64,000 nucleotides of DNA, taken from the NCBI RefSeq assembly GCF_003597395.2, contig NC_133770.1:30775446-30839445 (forward strand), given 5' to 3'. Below, in pieces: positions 52,985 to 64,000 of this stretch. The translations under genes and the position numbers were made by a program. The DNA is from Chelonoidis abingdonii. Lineage: Eukaryota; Chordata; Testudines; Testudinidae. The notes below the pieces were generated by a model. The model ran no database searches, was not told the DNA's origin, and saw nothing but the letters and a program-made list of their open reading frames with translations. Position 1 is the first letter of the stretch; each line of letters opens with the position of its first letter.

Positions 52985-53092
52985 TTCGTGCCGTAAGAAT
53001 TATTTTGGAGAAGTTCTATTGCCTATTTTACACTGGAGGTCAGACTAGATGATCACACTGTCCCTTCTAGCCTTGGCATAGATGAATTTCCA
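52985..53092 (+). mobile_element. CR1-family 3' end fragment
   Basis: Reads TATTTTACACTGGAGGTCAG, then ACTAGATGATCACACTGTCC, then CTTCTAGCCTTGGCATAGAT, the forward view of the CR1-type 3' tail whose reverse is at 8078-8345. It is short and non-coding. Confidence 0.65.
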
Positions 53093-53109
53093 GGAGAGAT
53101 AGTGTTGCT

Positions 53110-53800
53110 CATAGAGTACCCATCACCCCTGGGCATGGCCAGGACATCCATTGTTCCCCATACATACAGACTTTGAAGGCCTAAAGTCTATATGCGAAAA
53201 ATGTTTCTAGTCATAGTGGAAGCACATTTGCAATGACTAGAAGTGCATGTGATGTCTTCAACCACCTCCAGTGCTACCTATAAAAAGCTCAGACATATCT
53301 CTGCCACACACAGCCTACTGGTAGCAGAGAGAGCTGTTAGAACTTTTACAGATGGGATGAAGAAGGTTAATGTGAGCTTGGAAACAAAGCTGGCTCAATT
53401 TCTGTTGAAATACAGAACAATTCCTCAAATTATGATGGGTATGAAACCTGCCCAGCTTTTGATGGGAAGCAAGATACAAACTCATGGGGATGTAAAAGAA
53501 GGAGGCTTTTCAAAAACAAAACAATTACTATTGTGCTAAAGACAGCAAATTGGGCCAAAGGACCTAGACTATACCAGTGGTTCTAGTTTTGCCAGCTAAT
53601 GTCAATTCCAGGTAATATCATGGGGCAAAACGGACCCTTGGATGCTCAAGTCACAAGACGATATCAGGATCGTGTCTGCTTGCAGAGTGACCTGATGGCT
53701 GATGACCATCTGGAGGAACTGAGACCAGGAGAGGATGCATTTTTGCCAGGAATGCTTGAGTTAGAGACATCTGCAGAATTTCTGGATGAGTAGACTGGGA
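53110..53800 (+). pseudogene. Broken Ty3/gypsy integrase fragment
   Basis: A relic of the pol integrase of a Ty3/gypsy LTR retrotransposon. The open stretch 53243-53539 holds a conserved core strand region (HVMSSTTSSATYKKLRHIS), then, after a junction near residue 24-30, AERAVRTFTDGMKK and FLLKYRTIPQ, hallmarks of the C-terminal part of the integrase core. An in-frame stop lies shortly before 53243. The segment between these blocks, which in the family carries the second catalytic Asp, is missing, so there is an internal deletion. A downstream remnant (53599-53793, with QNGPLDAQVTRRYQD and DDHLEELRPGED) fits the integrase C-terminal region. No LTRs were found, and it cannot be functional. Confidence 0.65.
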
Positions 53801-54859
53801 AAAGTGGGTCTCTGCCTCTGGCTGCCACAAAGTGATGTTACCCAATTAGCGAGCAAAGAGCCCCATTTTAAAAAACTACATCTCGGCTGCACATTAAGAG
53901 GAGAGGGATGTGGTAATTAGCCTAAAAAGACGCATCACAAACTCATGATATTTAGAGTTTAGGTTACACTTAAAAGAAATCTAGACTCATAAAGGTAAGA
54001 AATATATAGGTAAGGAACCCAAACCACCTTACCTCTGCCCATCATGCAATAATCTTGTAATTAGAATTAAGGCATTTTAGTGTTTGTGGTCCCAGATTAG
54101 AGAGAACTGATTTTTAAAGGCACATTAATATTTGCATTATTTTTTCCCTTCATAGCATCACTATGTTTAGCAAAAATGTCATACTGTGCTCCTCAGCTGA
54201 ACGTAGGGGGCCCAGAAATGGCAAGGAACAGTTAAAAAAACAAAAACAAATATAGTGCTGGTGAAAAGTGACCTGTTATTAGGTTTAGCAAATGCAGGGT
54301 TCTGTCACACTACTTAACTTCCCAGGCACAAACAGTGGCAGTGCCAGCTTTCTGCGTATGTTCTGCCAATATGCTTCACCTTGTTCTGAATAAACCCCTA
54401 AAGGGATGAGAGGATAGTTTTATTTTTCCTGGCTTCTCTAGTGAAACTGCTAACAAAGGTGCCAATGGTTAAAGCCTGAGAGCACTGTTGAGCCTCACTT
54501 TTGTAAAGGTGACCCCTCAGTGCACTAAAAACAAGTTACTCGCAGGACGTCAGGCAACTTCCTGCTTTGTTTAACTGCATCACAACCATGTGTGTGTAGT
54601 CAATGGGAGTTCCCCGCACCACACACAAAGTAGTAGTAAGGGGGAAAGAGCATGACTCCATCTTATAATACTCAAGATGACTCAGTTAACCCTATCATGG
54701 TCTCTTTGCTACAGTTCGGTTTTGAGTATTCTTTGTGGCAGTGGCATTGTCTGGGTTTGGCATGGTGTTGCACTAGGATACAGGCAGAGCTGTGTCTAAT
54801 GAGAAAGGACAACTGTAGAAGATGCCATTGGGAAGGCTCACTTAAGAACTGAACACAGT
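53801..54859. other. Intergenic DNA, no recognised element
   Basis: No gene or repeat recognised. Confidence 0.4.
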
Positions 54860-54976
54860 CTAAAGGCTTTATGCCCTGATTCAACAAAGTACTGAAGCAC
54901 ATGCATAGCTTTAAGCATTATGTATAGTCCCACTGAAGTCAGTGGGTCTATGTACCCTTGCTGAATCAAGGCTTTA
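54860..54976. repeat. Short palindromic MITE-like repeat
   Basis: The left arm CCCTGATTCAACAAAGTA matches, in inverted form, CCTTGCTGAATCAAGG at the right, with CTAAAG/CTTTAG outside. The centre contains CCCACTGAAGTCAGTGGG, a near-perfect small palindrome. Confidence 0.6.
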
Positions 54977-55154
54977 GTTAGCATGTAGATGTTTTTAAAG
55001 GACCAGATTGCAAACCTTTTGAGGCACGGACTGTGTCTTCCTATATACCTTGAGAGCAGTTGGCATATTTTGGGTACTATCAGAATATTGTTATGCTGAA
55101 AGAAGTTGAGCATGCCAGCTGGAATCCAAAAACAATCACAGGCATCTTTGGGTG

Positions 55155-55300
55155 TGTCTACATAGCACAGAAAACCCCGTTGCTGGCCCATGCCAGCTGA
55201 CTTAGGCTCGCGGAGCCTGGGCTGCAGGGCTGTTTCATTTCAGTGTTCACTTCCGGGCTCGGGCACTGGGCACTGCAAACTTCCCACCCTACTGCTTGCT
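55155..55300. repeat. Partial MITE of the GTCTACA family
   Basis: Starts GGTGTGTCTACATAGCACAG and contains GGCCCATGCCAGCTGACTTA, with a GC-rich interior like that of the 27261-27457 element. The right terminus is not present. Confidence 0.45.
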
Positions 55301-56555
55301 TGTTATGTGACTTTAAGAAGTAACTTCAAGTAAGATCTTTGCCCCCACTGAAGTTTAAGGCAAAACTTTAATTGATTTCAATGGGACCAGGAACTAAGCC
55401 TTAAATCTTTCTGCCTCACTAGTCTCTTCTGTAAAATGGAGAGGATAACACTGTCCATACTTATTAGTTACATTTACAAAGTGTGGATATTTGTAAAGTA
55501 GTATGTTAGTGGTAAAAGTATTACTATTTATTATTAATAATACTTAAAATGTGAGATTTAAACACCTAGTCCTAATCGAATATTCTGATGCTAAATTATT
55601 AAGCAGTGAAGAAACCACAGTAATCAGGAATATAAGTAGCCAGTGCATCCTCAATTATATAAATTTCACTGTTCCTTCAGGGATTCTTCTTTTAAAAATG
55701 AAAATTAAAGGAGTTTATTCCCAAACTTACAGTAAAATGACATGAAGAATCTACCTTAAACCAAGGTAGTTTGAAAATTTAGAGGTTGAAAAGCTCTACT
55801 TAACTCATCCCATCTTGCCCTGTGAATGGAAAACCTATTTGCATCCAATAAAGCATTCATGCCAATAGAAATCTCATCTCCACTGGCAATCCAAGTAATT
55901 CTTTATAGCTGCATACTGGATCCAAATGGTCTAGCAAAGAATATCTTCCTTAAGGAGTAGAGCTTCAGGGCAAGTTGAATTGATCCCCTGGCAATTCTAT
56001 ATCGGACTAGGGCAATCACTAAAGGTAGGAAATCATTTTGATTCTGCATTGCACAACTCCAATCAGTATGTCATCCAGTCGTTTCCAGTGCATGCGTTGT
56101 ACAAAGCTGGATCAGGCACAAAGGATATAGAATTTGTAAATATTCTTATGTCAAGGCAAAGAATGTGACCTTCCACTTTCCAGAATACCAAAATTGTTAA
56201 CAAATGTACAGATGCAAGCTGAGTGGTAGACACTCTTTCATTAAATCAATATACCAGAGTCCACGCAGAGGTGTACCGATTTAGCTAAATAACCTTTAGT
56301 TGTATTGGTACAACTTTGTGTGTAGACTGGGCCGCAGTTAGTTTTAAATAAACTAGACTTGATTGTCATTTACATTAAGATTTACTGTAAATGAAAATCA
56401 GGCTCATAGTCCTCTGGTTCTTTGAGCTGTTTGGTTTCTAAACTGCAGGACATGTAAAAGAGCCACCCAGGTAGCAGAGTTCATCTTTCTTCTGCCTGTG
56501 TGTTCAGGGACATTTTTCAAAAGAAAGTGTTTTAAGTATAGCTATATTTGCCAAT
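55301..56555. other. Intergenic DNA, no recognised element
   Basis: Nothing recognised. Short inverted or old repeat pieces near 56270-56340 (GTGTAGACTGGGCC) may be a MITE edge. Confidence 0.35.
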
Positions 56556-58353
56556 ATAGGCAAATAACACGGGAATGCAGGGGCAAGATTAGAAAGGCAA
56601 AGGCACAAAATGAGCTCAAACTAGCTATGGGAATAAAGGGAAACAAGAAGACTTTTTATCAATACATTAGAAGCAAGAGGAAGACCAAGGACAGGGTAGG
56701 CCCACTGCTCAGTGAGGAGGGAGAAACAGTAACAGGAAACTTGGAAATGGCAGAGATGCTTAATGACTTCTTTGTTTCGGTCTTCACTGAGAAGTCTGAA
56801 GGAATGTCTAACATAGTGAATGCTTATGGGAAGGGGGTAGGTTTAGAAGATAAAATAAAAAAAGAGCAAGTTAAAAATCACTTAGAAAAGTTAGATGCAC
56901 GCAAGTCACCAGGGCCTGATGAGATGCATCCTAGAATACTCAAGGAGTTAATAGAGGAGGTATCTGAGCCTCTAGCTATTATCTTTGGAAAGTCATGGGA
57001 GACGGGAGAGATTCCAGAAGACTGGAAAAGGGCAAATATAGTGCCCATCTATAAAAAGGGAAATAAAAACAACCCAGGAAACTACAGACCAGTTAGTTTA
57101 ACTTCTGTGCCAGGGAAGATAATGGAGCAAGTAATTAAAGAAATCATCTGCAAACACTTGGAAGGTGGTAAGGTGATAGGGAATAGCCAGCATGGATTTG
57201 TAAAGAACAAATCGTGTCAAACCAATCTGATAGCTTTCTTTGATAGGATAACGAGTCTTGTGGATAAGGGAGAAGCGGTGGATGTGGTATACCTAGACTT
57301 TAGTAAGGCATTTGATACGGTCTCGCATGATATCCTTATCGATAAACTAGGCAAATACAATTTAGATGGGGCTACTATAAGGTGGGTGCATAACTGGCTG
57401 GATAACCGTACTCAGAGAGTAGTTATTAATGGCTCCCAATCCTGCTGGAAAGGTATAACAAGTGGGGTTCCGCAGGGGTCTGTTTTGGGACCGGCTCTGT
57501 TCAATATCTTCATCAACGACTTAGATGTTGGCATAGAAAGTACGCTTATTAAGTTTGCGGACGATACCAAACTGGGAGGGATTGCAACTGCTTTGGAGGA
57601 CAGGGTCAAAATTCAAAATGATCTGGACAAATTGGAGAAATGGTCTGAGGTAAACCGGATGAAGTTCAATAAAGACAAATGCAAAGTGCTCCACTTAGGA
57701 AGGAACAATCAGTTTCACACATACAGAATGGGAAGAGACTGTCTAGGAAGGAGTATGGCAGAAAGAGATCTAGGGGTCATAGTGGACCACAAGCTAAATA
57801 TGAGTCAACAGTGTGATACTGTTGCAAAAAAAGCAAACGTGATTCTGGGATGCATTAACAGGTGTGTTGTAAACAAGACACGAGAAGTCATTCTTCCGCT
57901 CTACTCTGCGCTGGTTAGGCCTCAACTGGAGTATTGTGTCCAGTTCTGGGCACCGCATTTCAAGAAAGATGTGGAGAAATTGGAGAGGGTCCAGAGAAGA
58001 GCAACAAGAATGATTAAAGGTCTTGAGAACATGACCTATGAAGGAAGGCTGAAAGAATTGGGTTTATTTAGTTTGGAAAAGAGAAGACTGAGAGGGGACA
58101 TGATAGCAGTTTTCAGGTATCTAAAAGGGTGTCATCAGGAGGAGGGAGAAAACTTGTTCACCTTAGCCTCTAATGATAGAACAAGAAGCAATGGGCTTAA
58201 ACTGCAGCAAGGGAGATTTAGGTTGGACATTAGGAAAAAGTTTCTTTCAGGGTAGTTAAACACTGGAAAAAATTGCCTAGGGAGGTTGTGGAATCTCCAT
58301 CTCTGGAGATATTTAAGAGTAGGTTAGATAAATGTCTATCAGGGATGGTCTAG
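56498..58353 (+). pseudogene. CR1 ORF2 reverse transcriptase, frameshifted near its end
   Basis: An open frame of 585 codons (56498-58255), of which about the first 19 come from flanking DNA. It encodes the reverse transcriptase and C-terminal region of CR1 ORF2. The N-terminal AP-type endonuclease is missing. Landmarks are a finger region with [15 protein letters not shown] (residues near 137), [14 protein letters not shown] (near 196), motif A DFSKAFD (267-273), the [10 protein letters not shown] motif (near 326) and the catalytic FADD (353-356). Both catalytic Asp sites are intact. Near 58250 a one-base loss brings an early TAG. In the next frame the tail continues as [20 protein letters not shown] and stops at 58351-58353. 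One frameshift in 1.8 kb suggests a fairly young copy. Confidence 0.9.
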
Positions 58354-58448
58354 ACAGTATTTGGTCCTGCCATGAAGGCAGAGGACTGGACTCGATGACC
58401 TCTTGAGGTCCCTTCCAGTCCTAGAATCTATGAATCTATGAATCTATA
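56556..58448 (+). mobile_element. CR1 LINE, 5' truncated, near-intact RT
   Basis: A 1.9 kb non-LTR retrotransposon copy. It begins abruptly inside ORF2, near TAGGCAAATAACACGGGAAT, as expected from incomplete reverse transcription. It carries an uninterrupted reverse transcriptase and ends with a 3' UTR that includes ACTGGACTCGATGACCTCTT and GGTCCCTTCCAGTCCTAGAA. It closes in the CR1-type octamer repeat (ATCTATGA twice, then ATCTATAA). CR1 elements end in such short repeats rather than poly(A). Clear target duplications were not seen, which is normal for CR1. Confidence 0.9.
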
Positions 58449-58622
58449 AGTAGCAAACAGTAAATCATAATAAGACCATTCCCAATAAAAGGAGGCACTG
58501 CAGAAAGGGAGCGAGCTGCAGAGGCATGGTCTGCCGGAGACAGATATGCACAGGAACTGGGAGACTTTGCCCTCTGAATTACCACTTCATCAGTGAGTTT
58601 AAGTAAAACACAGCCTGCCCCT
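58449..58622. other. Intergenic DNA
   Basis: No feature recognised. Confidence 0.4.
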
Positions 58623-58930
58623 GGGTATGTCTACATTGCAAATGAAGGTGTGATTGTAGCCTGAGTAACCATCCCCATGCTAGCTTTAATCGAGATAGCC
58701 TGGGTAACAGTAGCAGCGTAGATGTGGCGACACAGGCTTCAGCATGGACTAGCAACCAGAGTACATATCCAGGCTCCCTGGTGAGTGTGTAGTCTGATTG
58801 TTAGTTTTTGCTGAAACCTGTACCCCCATGTCTACACTGTTATTGTTACACAGGCTAGCTAGATTAAAGCTGGTATGGGGTTGCCTACTTATTCTACAGT
58901 CACACCGTCGCTTGCAGTATAGACATACCC
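58623..58930. mobile_element. MITE with GGGTATGTCTA inverted ends
   Basis: The left end is GGGTATGTCTACATTGCAAA, and the complement of the right end is GGGTATGTCTATACTGCAAG, agreeing over most of 19 bases. Inside are inverted segments such as CATGCTAGCTTTAATC against TAGATTAAAGCTGGTATG. It is 308 bp and non-coding. Confidence 0.7.
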
Positions 58931-59973
58931 TGAGGGAACAAGAGAAAATGGCTTTTGCTGAGCTGACCCACCTGTTTCCTTAATGGTGGCTCTACCAAAC
59001 CGGAACTCAGATGGAATACCAATACTGTGTGACTTGCCACCGGAGCCCTGAATGGCAAACTCAGCTCCAGTTCAAAATTACATTGTGAAGATGTATCTGG
59101 AAAAGTTTCTGAATATAAACCCAGCTTGTAGGGTTGGTGATTCTGAAGATGGTGAGGATGCTACTACCTGAAAGATCCTGGCCTCATTGTGTGAGTAGTC
59201 AAATTGTCTCAATTGAAGGAAATATCCTGCAGGAGTGGCAAAGTGTATCAAAAGTGCCAAATCAATACAAATTTCAGAGCTGTGGTCAGTTCCCAAGACA
59301 AGTCTATAATTTCACTTGAAGCCTTGATCAACATTGTTTTTGATTGTTTTAAAATCTAAATAAACTTGGTTCATACCATTTTTGGCTCCAATTTATGTTT
59401 TATTTCAACAAGAATTTTGCATAGCATGTTTAAAGGTTAAATTGAGCATTCTGCCACCTTTCCCCTACTTTGGACAGAGTGGTAGGTTTCAACCCACTAG
59501 TAGGTTCTCATTGCACAACAGCACAAGACTGAGGGATACCTCTCCAACCTTTTGTTTGTCCTAACAGGTAAAATCAAAATAAGCAGCTCTAAATCCAAGG
59601 TGAAGATATGGAAGAGAAAAAGCAGAATAAAGGGTTGTGTTCCCTAATCAAAGACTAGATGAGAAATGACATGCAATTATGCGTACCATTTTCCTTGAAT
59701 TCTGCTCTGCTTCATGGAGTGTAACGTAAGGTCTAAGTCCTCCTCTCACACTATCATACTTTCAAACAGCAGTAGTTCATCAGGCAGTGGTACAGAGGAA
59801 TTTTCTATGGACAGCACTCATTGTTTTGGGAAGATCTAAGTCCTGCTATGACTTGCACAAATGGATAATTTACTTTGCAGGGAATCCTAAGTCCCCAAGA
59901 GAATCACAGCATATATTGTGTACAGTACATTAGCCTGATCTTTCTTAGGTAATTGCTATTTTCTGGGAATATA
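58931..59973. other. Intergenic DNA, no recognised element
   Basis: No gene or named repeat found. Confidence 0.4.
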
Positions 59974-60458
59974 CCATATATACTCATTCATAAGCCGAAT
60001 ATTTTTGGTAAAAAAGTGACGCATCAAAAAGCAGGGGTTGGCTTATTAATGGGTCTACACCAAAATTTGATGATTTAAAACTCTGTGGAATCATTGTCGT
60101 TTTGTTTACCTGGAGCATCTGCAGGCATGGAGCCCCTCAGCTCCCTGTGGCCGCGGTTTGCCATTCCCAGCCAATGGGAGCTGTGGGAAGTGGCACCACT
60201 TCCCGCAGCTCCCATTAGCTGGGAATGGCAAACTGCGGCCACTGGGAGCTCAGAGACTCCATGCCTTTGAATGCTCCAGGTGAACAAAATGTTCCAACCC
60301 ACCAGCGGCTTACCCTGATGGGCCGGGAGCCAAAGTTTTCCAACCCCTGAAATATAGGGGTCAGCTTATGAAAGGGTCATACAGTTTTTGCTATTTTTAC
60401 CTATCCATTTTGGGAAGTTAGCTTATAAATGAATGGGCTGATGAATGAGTTTATACAG
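59974..60458. mobile_element. MITE with long internal hairpin
   Basis: The left end is CCATATATACTCATTCATAA, and the complement of the right end is CTGTATAAACTCATTCATCA, with TA on each outer side, which could be a TA target duplication. The centre (60100-60289) is a near-perfect inverted repeat with arms of about 90 bp. The arms contain TGGAGC, GCGGTTTGCCATTCCCAGC and AATGGGAGCTG on the left and their complements on the right. It is non-coding, and the ORFs on both strands at 60075-60302 mirror the palindrome. Confidence 0.7.
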
Positions 60459-61164
60459 TAGTTTAAACAGGCTTGAAAGAACTGTGTTGCGCAGTGTTTA
60501 TTTTACTTGTACGAGCACATAAACGTCCATATGGTGGTTACACAGGTTAATTCCATACCCCCTTGGAGAAAGGGATATCAATCTGCCTTTCACTTCTATA
60601 AAAAACTTAACATTTGTAAGTAAAATTGAATCCCCACGGTTTTCTAGAAAGTCAGAACTGAATGAAGGACAGGGCTACTGCTGCTTTTTCCGACCATTCA
60701 CCCTTCATTTTTCCATAGACATCCGTAAAGAATTTTCCCTGTGATTTGACTCCACTTTTAATTCAACATGAAGAAGAAAGAGGATGGCATTTTTGCTACA
60801 CAAATCCCACAGAGTTATAGAGTTGTTGGATCCTAGTGTAACACCAGAAGAATACCTTAACAGTAGGAGAGAATCAGTAAGAGCCTGGTCCAAAGCTCAT
60901 TGACATCAATGGGAGTCCTTCAAGTGACATGAATAAACTTTGTATCAGGCCTGTAATGTCTTACTTTCAAAAGTTTCTCATTAAAGTACCTTTTACACTT
61001 GGAGATAAGCAATAAAATCCTCCCCCGACCTGGTGTTTATGATCCAATCTCTATTACTAAGCGTTTACCCTGAATTCCCTAGAAAATGCCATTGAAAAGT
61101 TTCTACCTGAACAGATGCACACAATCCGCCTGCTGTGGGAAGAATAGTACAATAGAACAGAGTA
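60459..61164. other. Intergenic DNA, no recognised element
   Basis: Nothing recognised. Confidence 0.4.
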
Positions 61165-61815
61165 TTCTCTTAGATGCTGGCTTTCACTCACAAATTTGCA
61201 GTCTAAGTTCTATAAACTAGACAGGATTTGAATCAGTGTCTCACCCTGACAGGTGATATAATTCAATACACAGGCTGGGACTCTCCTCCAGCCTAGGACC
61301 ACCTTTCCCCAGTTCAAAGTCTTTGTCTTCCAGACGTTCTTCCAGGTGTTAACTTGTGGGGGAGTGAGACCAAGGCATGATGTCACTTCTCCTCTTTATA
61401 TTTTCTTCCAGCTTGCAGGAAAGATCTTTTACTATGACATGGGTCAAGCAGTGTCCATTGTCTACATGCTGTTCTGTGAAGTCTCCATTGTATACAGTTC
61501 CTGGGATAGTGAATTTTCTTTAATGGGACATCAGCACATCTGGCTATTCCATTGTTGTACCTATAAGGCTTGTTGGGGTATACTCAACCTCACAGTATAT
61601 TTCAGTAACACACACATAGCAAAACTTCATAACTTGATATACACACTATCCAACAGGATATTAACATTCAACAGATCAAAACTTTTAAAATGATATCTCA
61701 CTAGGCATACTTTTTACAAAACATATCATAATTAAATGACAGTGGTGAATGAGGTTTCCAGGGTGTTGCTTTGAGGTACAGAGTGCCACCCTGTTCTTGT
61801 GAGATTCTGGTCAAA
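61165..61815. repeat. Possible dispersed repeat
   Basis: A segment with CTCACCCTGACAGGTGATAT, ACACAGGCTGGGACTCTCCT and GACATGGGTCAAGCAGTGTC that I associate, from memory only, with a dispersed turtle repeat, perhaps retroviral-LTR related. No termini or coding motifs are visible. The 115-codon ORF at 61346-61693 has no domain I recognise. Confidence 0.3.
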
Positions 61816-64000
61816 GATGATGGAAATCTCACAAGACCACCTGATTTCATAAGACTTCTACAATTCATGATGGCAGAAAGCTCCAAGATCAGCTCATTTT
61901 ATTAGATTTTTGCTAAGTTGGGCTGAAATCTCATGAGAACGGTTTGCAAGATTTTAGAATCCGAACGCTTGCCCCATTTCAGCCATGATCCTGAAATCTG
62001 AGGTGTAGGCTTAAATGCCCATAGCCTACCTACTGTCCCCATCTCTTGTCATGATGCTTTTGTGAATTCAAAGTGACAATTTCAGCCTTTTGCCTGAAAT
62101 GTGAGTAGAGTAAATCTCTTCTCCTCTGTCATCATAATAGAAGACACTTGGATGAATCACCTCACAAATTTCAAACTAATAACTTCTTATTTTTCACTGA
62201 TACAACATGTAGGTGGATGATATTTCATCATTGATGGCTGTAATCACCTTTAGCCCAAATAAAGCATCCCAAGTCCTGATATTCTTTGACTTGATAAAGT
62301 ATTTGTCATTTCTAGTGTTCCTCTTCTGACAGAGATAACTTTGTTTTCATTTAAACTGGCACACTTTGGAGTTCAGCAAGGACACGTAAGTGTCAGGTAA
62401 TAATCCCCCCTCAATCTGGTAAACCAGTATAACACTGTTAATATGCAGAACTGTTAGTATGTTGATTTACTTTTCCTAACGTGATAATCCTCAACAGCCC
62501 AGGCTTTACTGATGAATACTAGACCTATTAAAGCTGATCAGGATAAGCTTCTCCTGTCTTCACCAACCTTATTACATTCTGGGGACTTTTTAAAAATAAT
62601 CAGATTTAATATTGTAACTTGCAGAATACTTTTTAAACTTTATTTTAATGTATTTTGGGATGATTTGAACAGCCTGCAACAGCGCACACACATTGTGCAT
62701 GCAAACGTTTGGCTGGCAAGTAATCCAAAGCAAACTGAAGCCCTCTAGCTCTGCCAAATGCCTTCACTGCTGGATCACTAAGATTATCACAGGCCAGCAC
62801 ATTAATCACAATGGGGCGCAAGTACTTCCTAGAAAAATAGCGAATAAACATAAAACCTGCCTATGCTAATAAGATAAACAACTAAAGAAAATCCAAAAAT
62901 AAGAGAGGGAACTGGTCAACCATGCAAATAATTGTACAAATGTCCCCCCATCCTGTATGGCCTAAACATGGACTATTTCTCTGTTATAAGAATATTTCCT
63001 AGGGTCATTCTCTGGTTCCATTCTCTCCCCTATGGCAAAATCAATGGGGACAATTTTGGCCTAAGGTGCTGAACTTACAAACATAGCTAGTGAGTAATCT
63101 TGTTACTTCTTAGACCCTTGGGATCTGATTCTTATGTAGACTGTAGCACCTTCACACTCCTCTGCCAGACTTGTAAATGATAATCAGTCCTTTGGTCTTT
63201 TGGCCACGATCAATCTGGATTCAGTTTATCTGGTATGTCCTCTGTTAGAAGACTATACATTATTCTTGCAACACGATGGAGTTGCTGATTAAGTACATAT
63301 AGGGCTTTTCCATTTCTGACTTTTCCTATGCACGGTAACATTGTTTTTTGTTTTTATCTTGATGCCAGTAAAGCTATTCAATACTGTTCCATGTCCTTTC
63401 TACTTTAATTTGCCTGACTCAGATACATGAAACCTACCACCTCTATATCTTTGTGACTGAATATTGCAATCAACTGGTTGTTTTGATGTGATGAGTCAAA
63501 TTAGTCAATAGGGCAGAATGACTTCAAAGATGAGGAAACTCTTTCCGACACATGATAGTTACTGCTTATTTGCAGTCAGGAAAATGATCAGAGATGAATA
63601 AGTTCTTTGGGACAAAGACTGGTATTTACTATGGTCCAGAGCCTCAATGGCATTAGACACCTAACTTGAAATCAGTGGGAGTTAAATGGCTAAATATCTT
63701 TAAGCATATGGACCTACATGTTTGTACAGTGGCTTGTACAATGTGGCCCTCAACTGGGTTAGCTTCTAGGCATTACCTCAATATAAACATTAAATGAAAA
63801 TAAATAATAAAAATGCATTAGTAGGTCCCCAGCTGAGATGTTTTGAGGTTCTTAATTCAGATGGGCATTTTCAGTTTCCTGAACGACTTTCTCTGGTAGG
63901 GAAAATGTAGATTTGTCTGAATGAAAGGACCGGTCTTTGATGAACGGTGTTGGAAGGGAAGCTTTATTAGGAATGTTTGCGTTGCTGGTATAACATACTC
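61816..64000. other. Intergenic DNA, no recognised element
   Basis: No gene, RNA or repeat that I can support up to the end of the window. Confidence 0.4.

Noticed and set aside
61346..61693. 115-codon plus-strand ORF
   Set aside because: It falls in a probable dispersed repeat, and no domain or splice signals are recognised.

Overview
The window is vertebrate nuclear DNA, very probably from a turtle. It has GT-AG spliced exons of a conserved animal gene, AT-rich non-coding DNA, a 1.9 kb CR1 retroposon copy, a tRNA-derived SINE whose 3' tail matches the CR1 tail, MIR-like SINEs, and many hAT-type miniature elements of kinds I recognise from turtle genomes. It contains no bacterial operons, CRISPR array or phage.

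The only host gene I can support is PARD3 (Par-3 polarity scaffold), on the + strand. Its last three coding exons lie at 17144-17264, 28550-28677 and 33661-34054, encoding 213 C-terminal residues. They are followed by a 3' UTR of about 1.75 kb with candidate poly(A) signals at 34789 and 35775. Bases 1-17143 are the upstream intron, and 17265-28549 and 28678-33660 are the last two introns. From about 35.8 kb to the end I see no host gene, which fits the large gene-poor interval downstream of PARD3 in other vertebrates.

The upstream intron carries a dense transposon nest at 3.3-7.05 kb. It holds a hAT MITE interrupted by a SINE, then a 2.1 kb hAT element folded into a large inverted repeat and itself interrupted by another GC-rich element, then another hAT MITE. 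An LTR-like unit follows at 14.8-15.7 kb. The last two introns hold a degenerate L1 endonuclease fragment (21.6-22.7 kb), several short inverted-repeat elements, a GC-rich hAT-like element (28.8-29.6 kb) and a mariner-like MITE (30.8-31.1 kb). The downstream interval holds two related hAT MITEs (41.3 and 52.4 kb), a minisatellite of about 75 bp units (45.8-46.1 kb), paired CR1 fragments (49.8 and 50.8 kb), a broken Ty3/gypsy integrase fragment (53.1-53.8 kb), a CR1 copy with a 585-codon ORF (56.5-58.4 kb) and a MITE with a 190 bp near-perfect hairpin (60.0-60.5 kb).

I found no convincing new molecular system. The most unusual structures are the fold-back hAT element, the hairpin MITE, the minisatellite and the near-intact CR1. 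Repeat boundaries were judged by eye. Target-site duplications are quoted only where I read both flanks.
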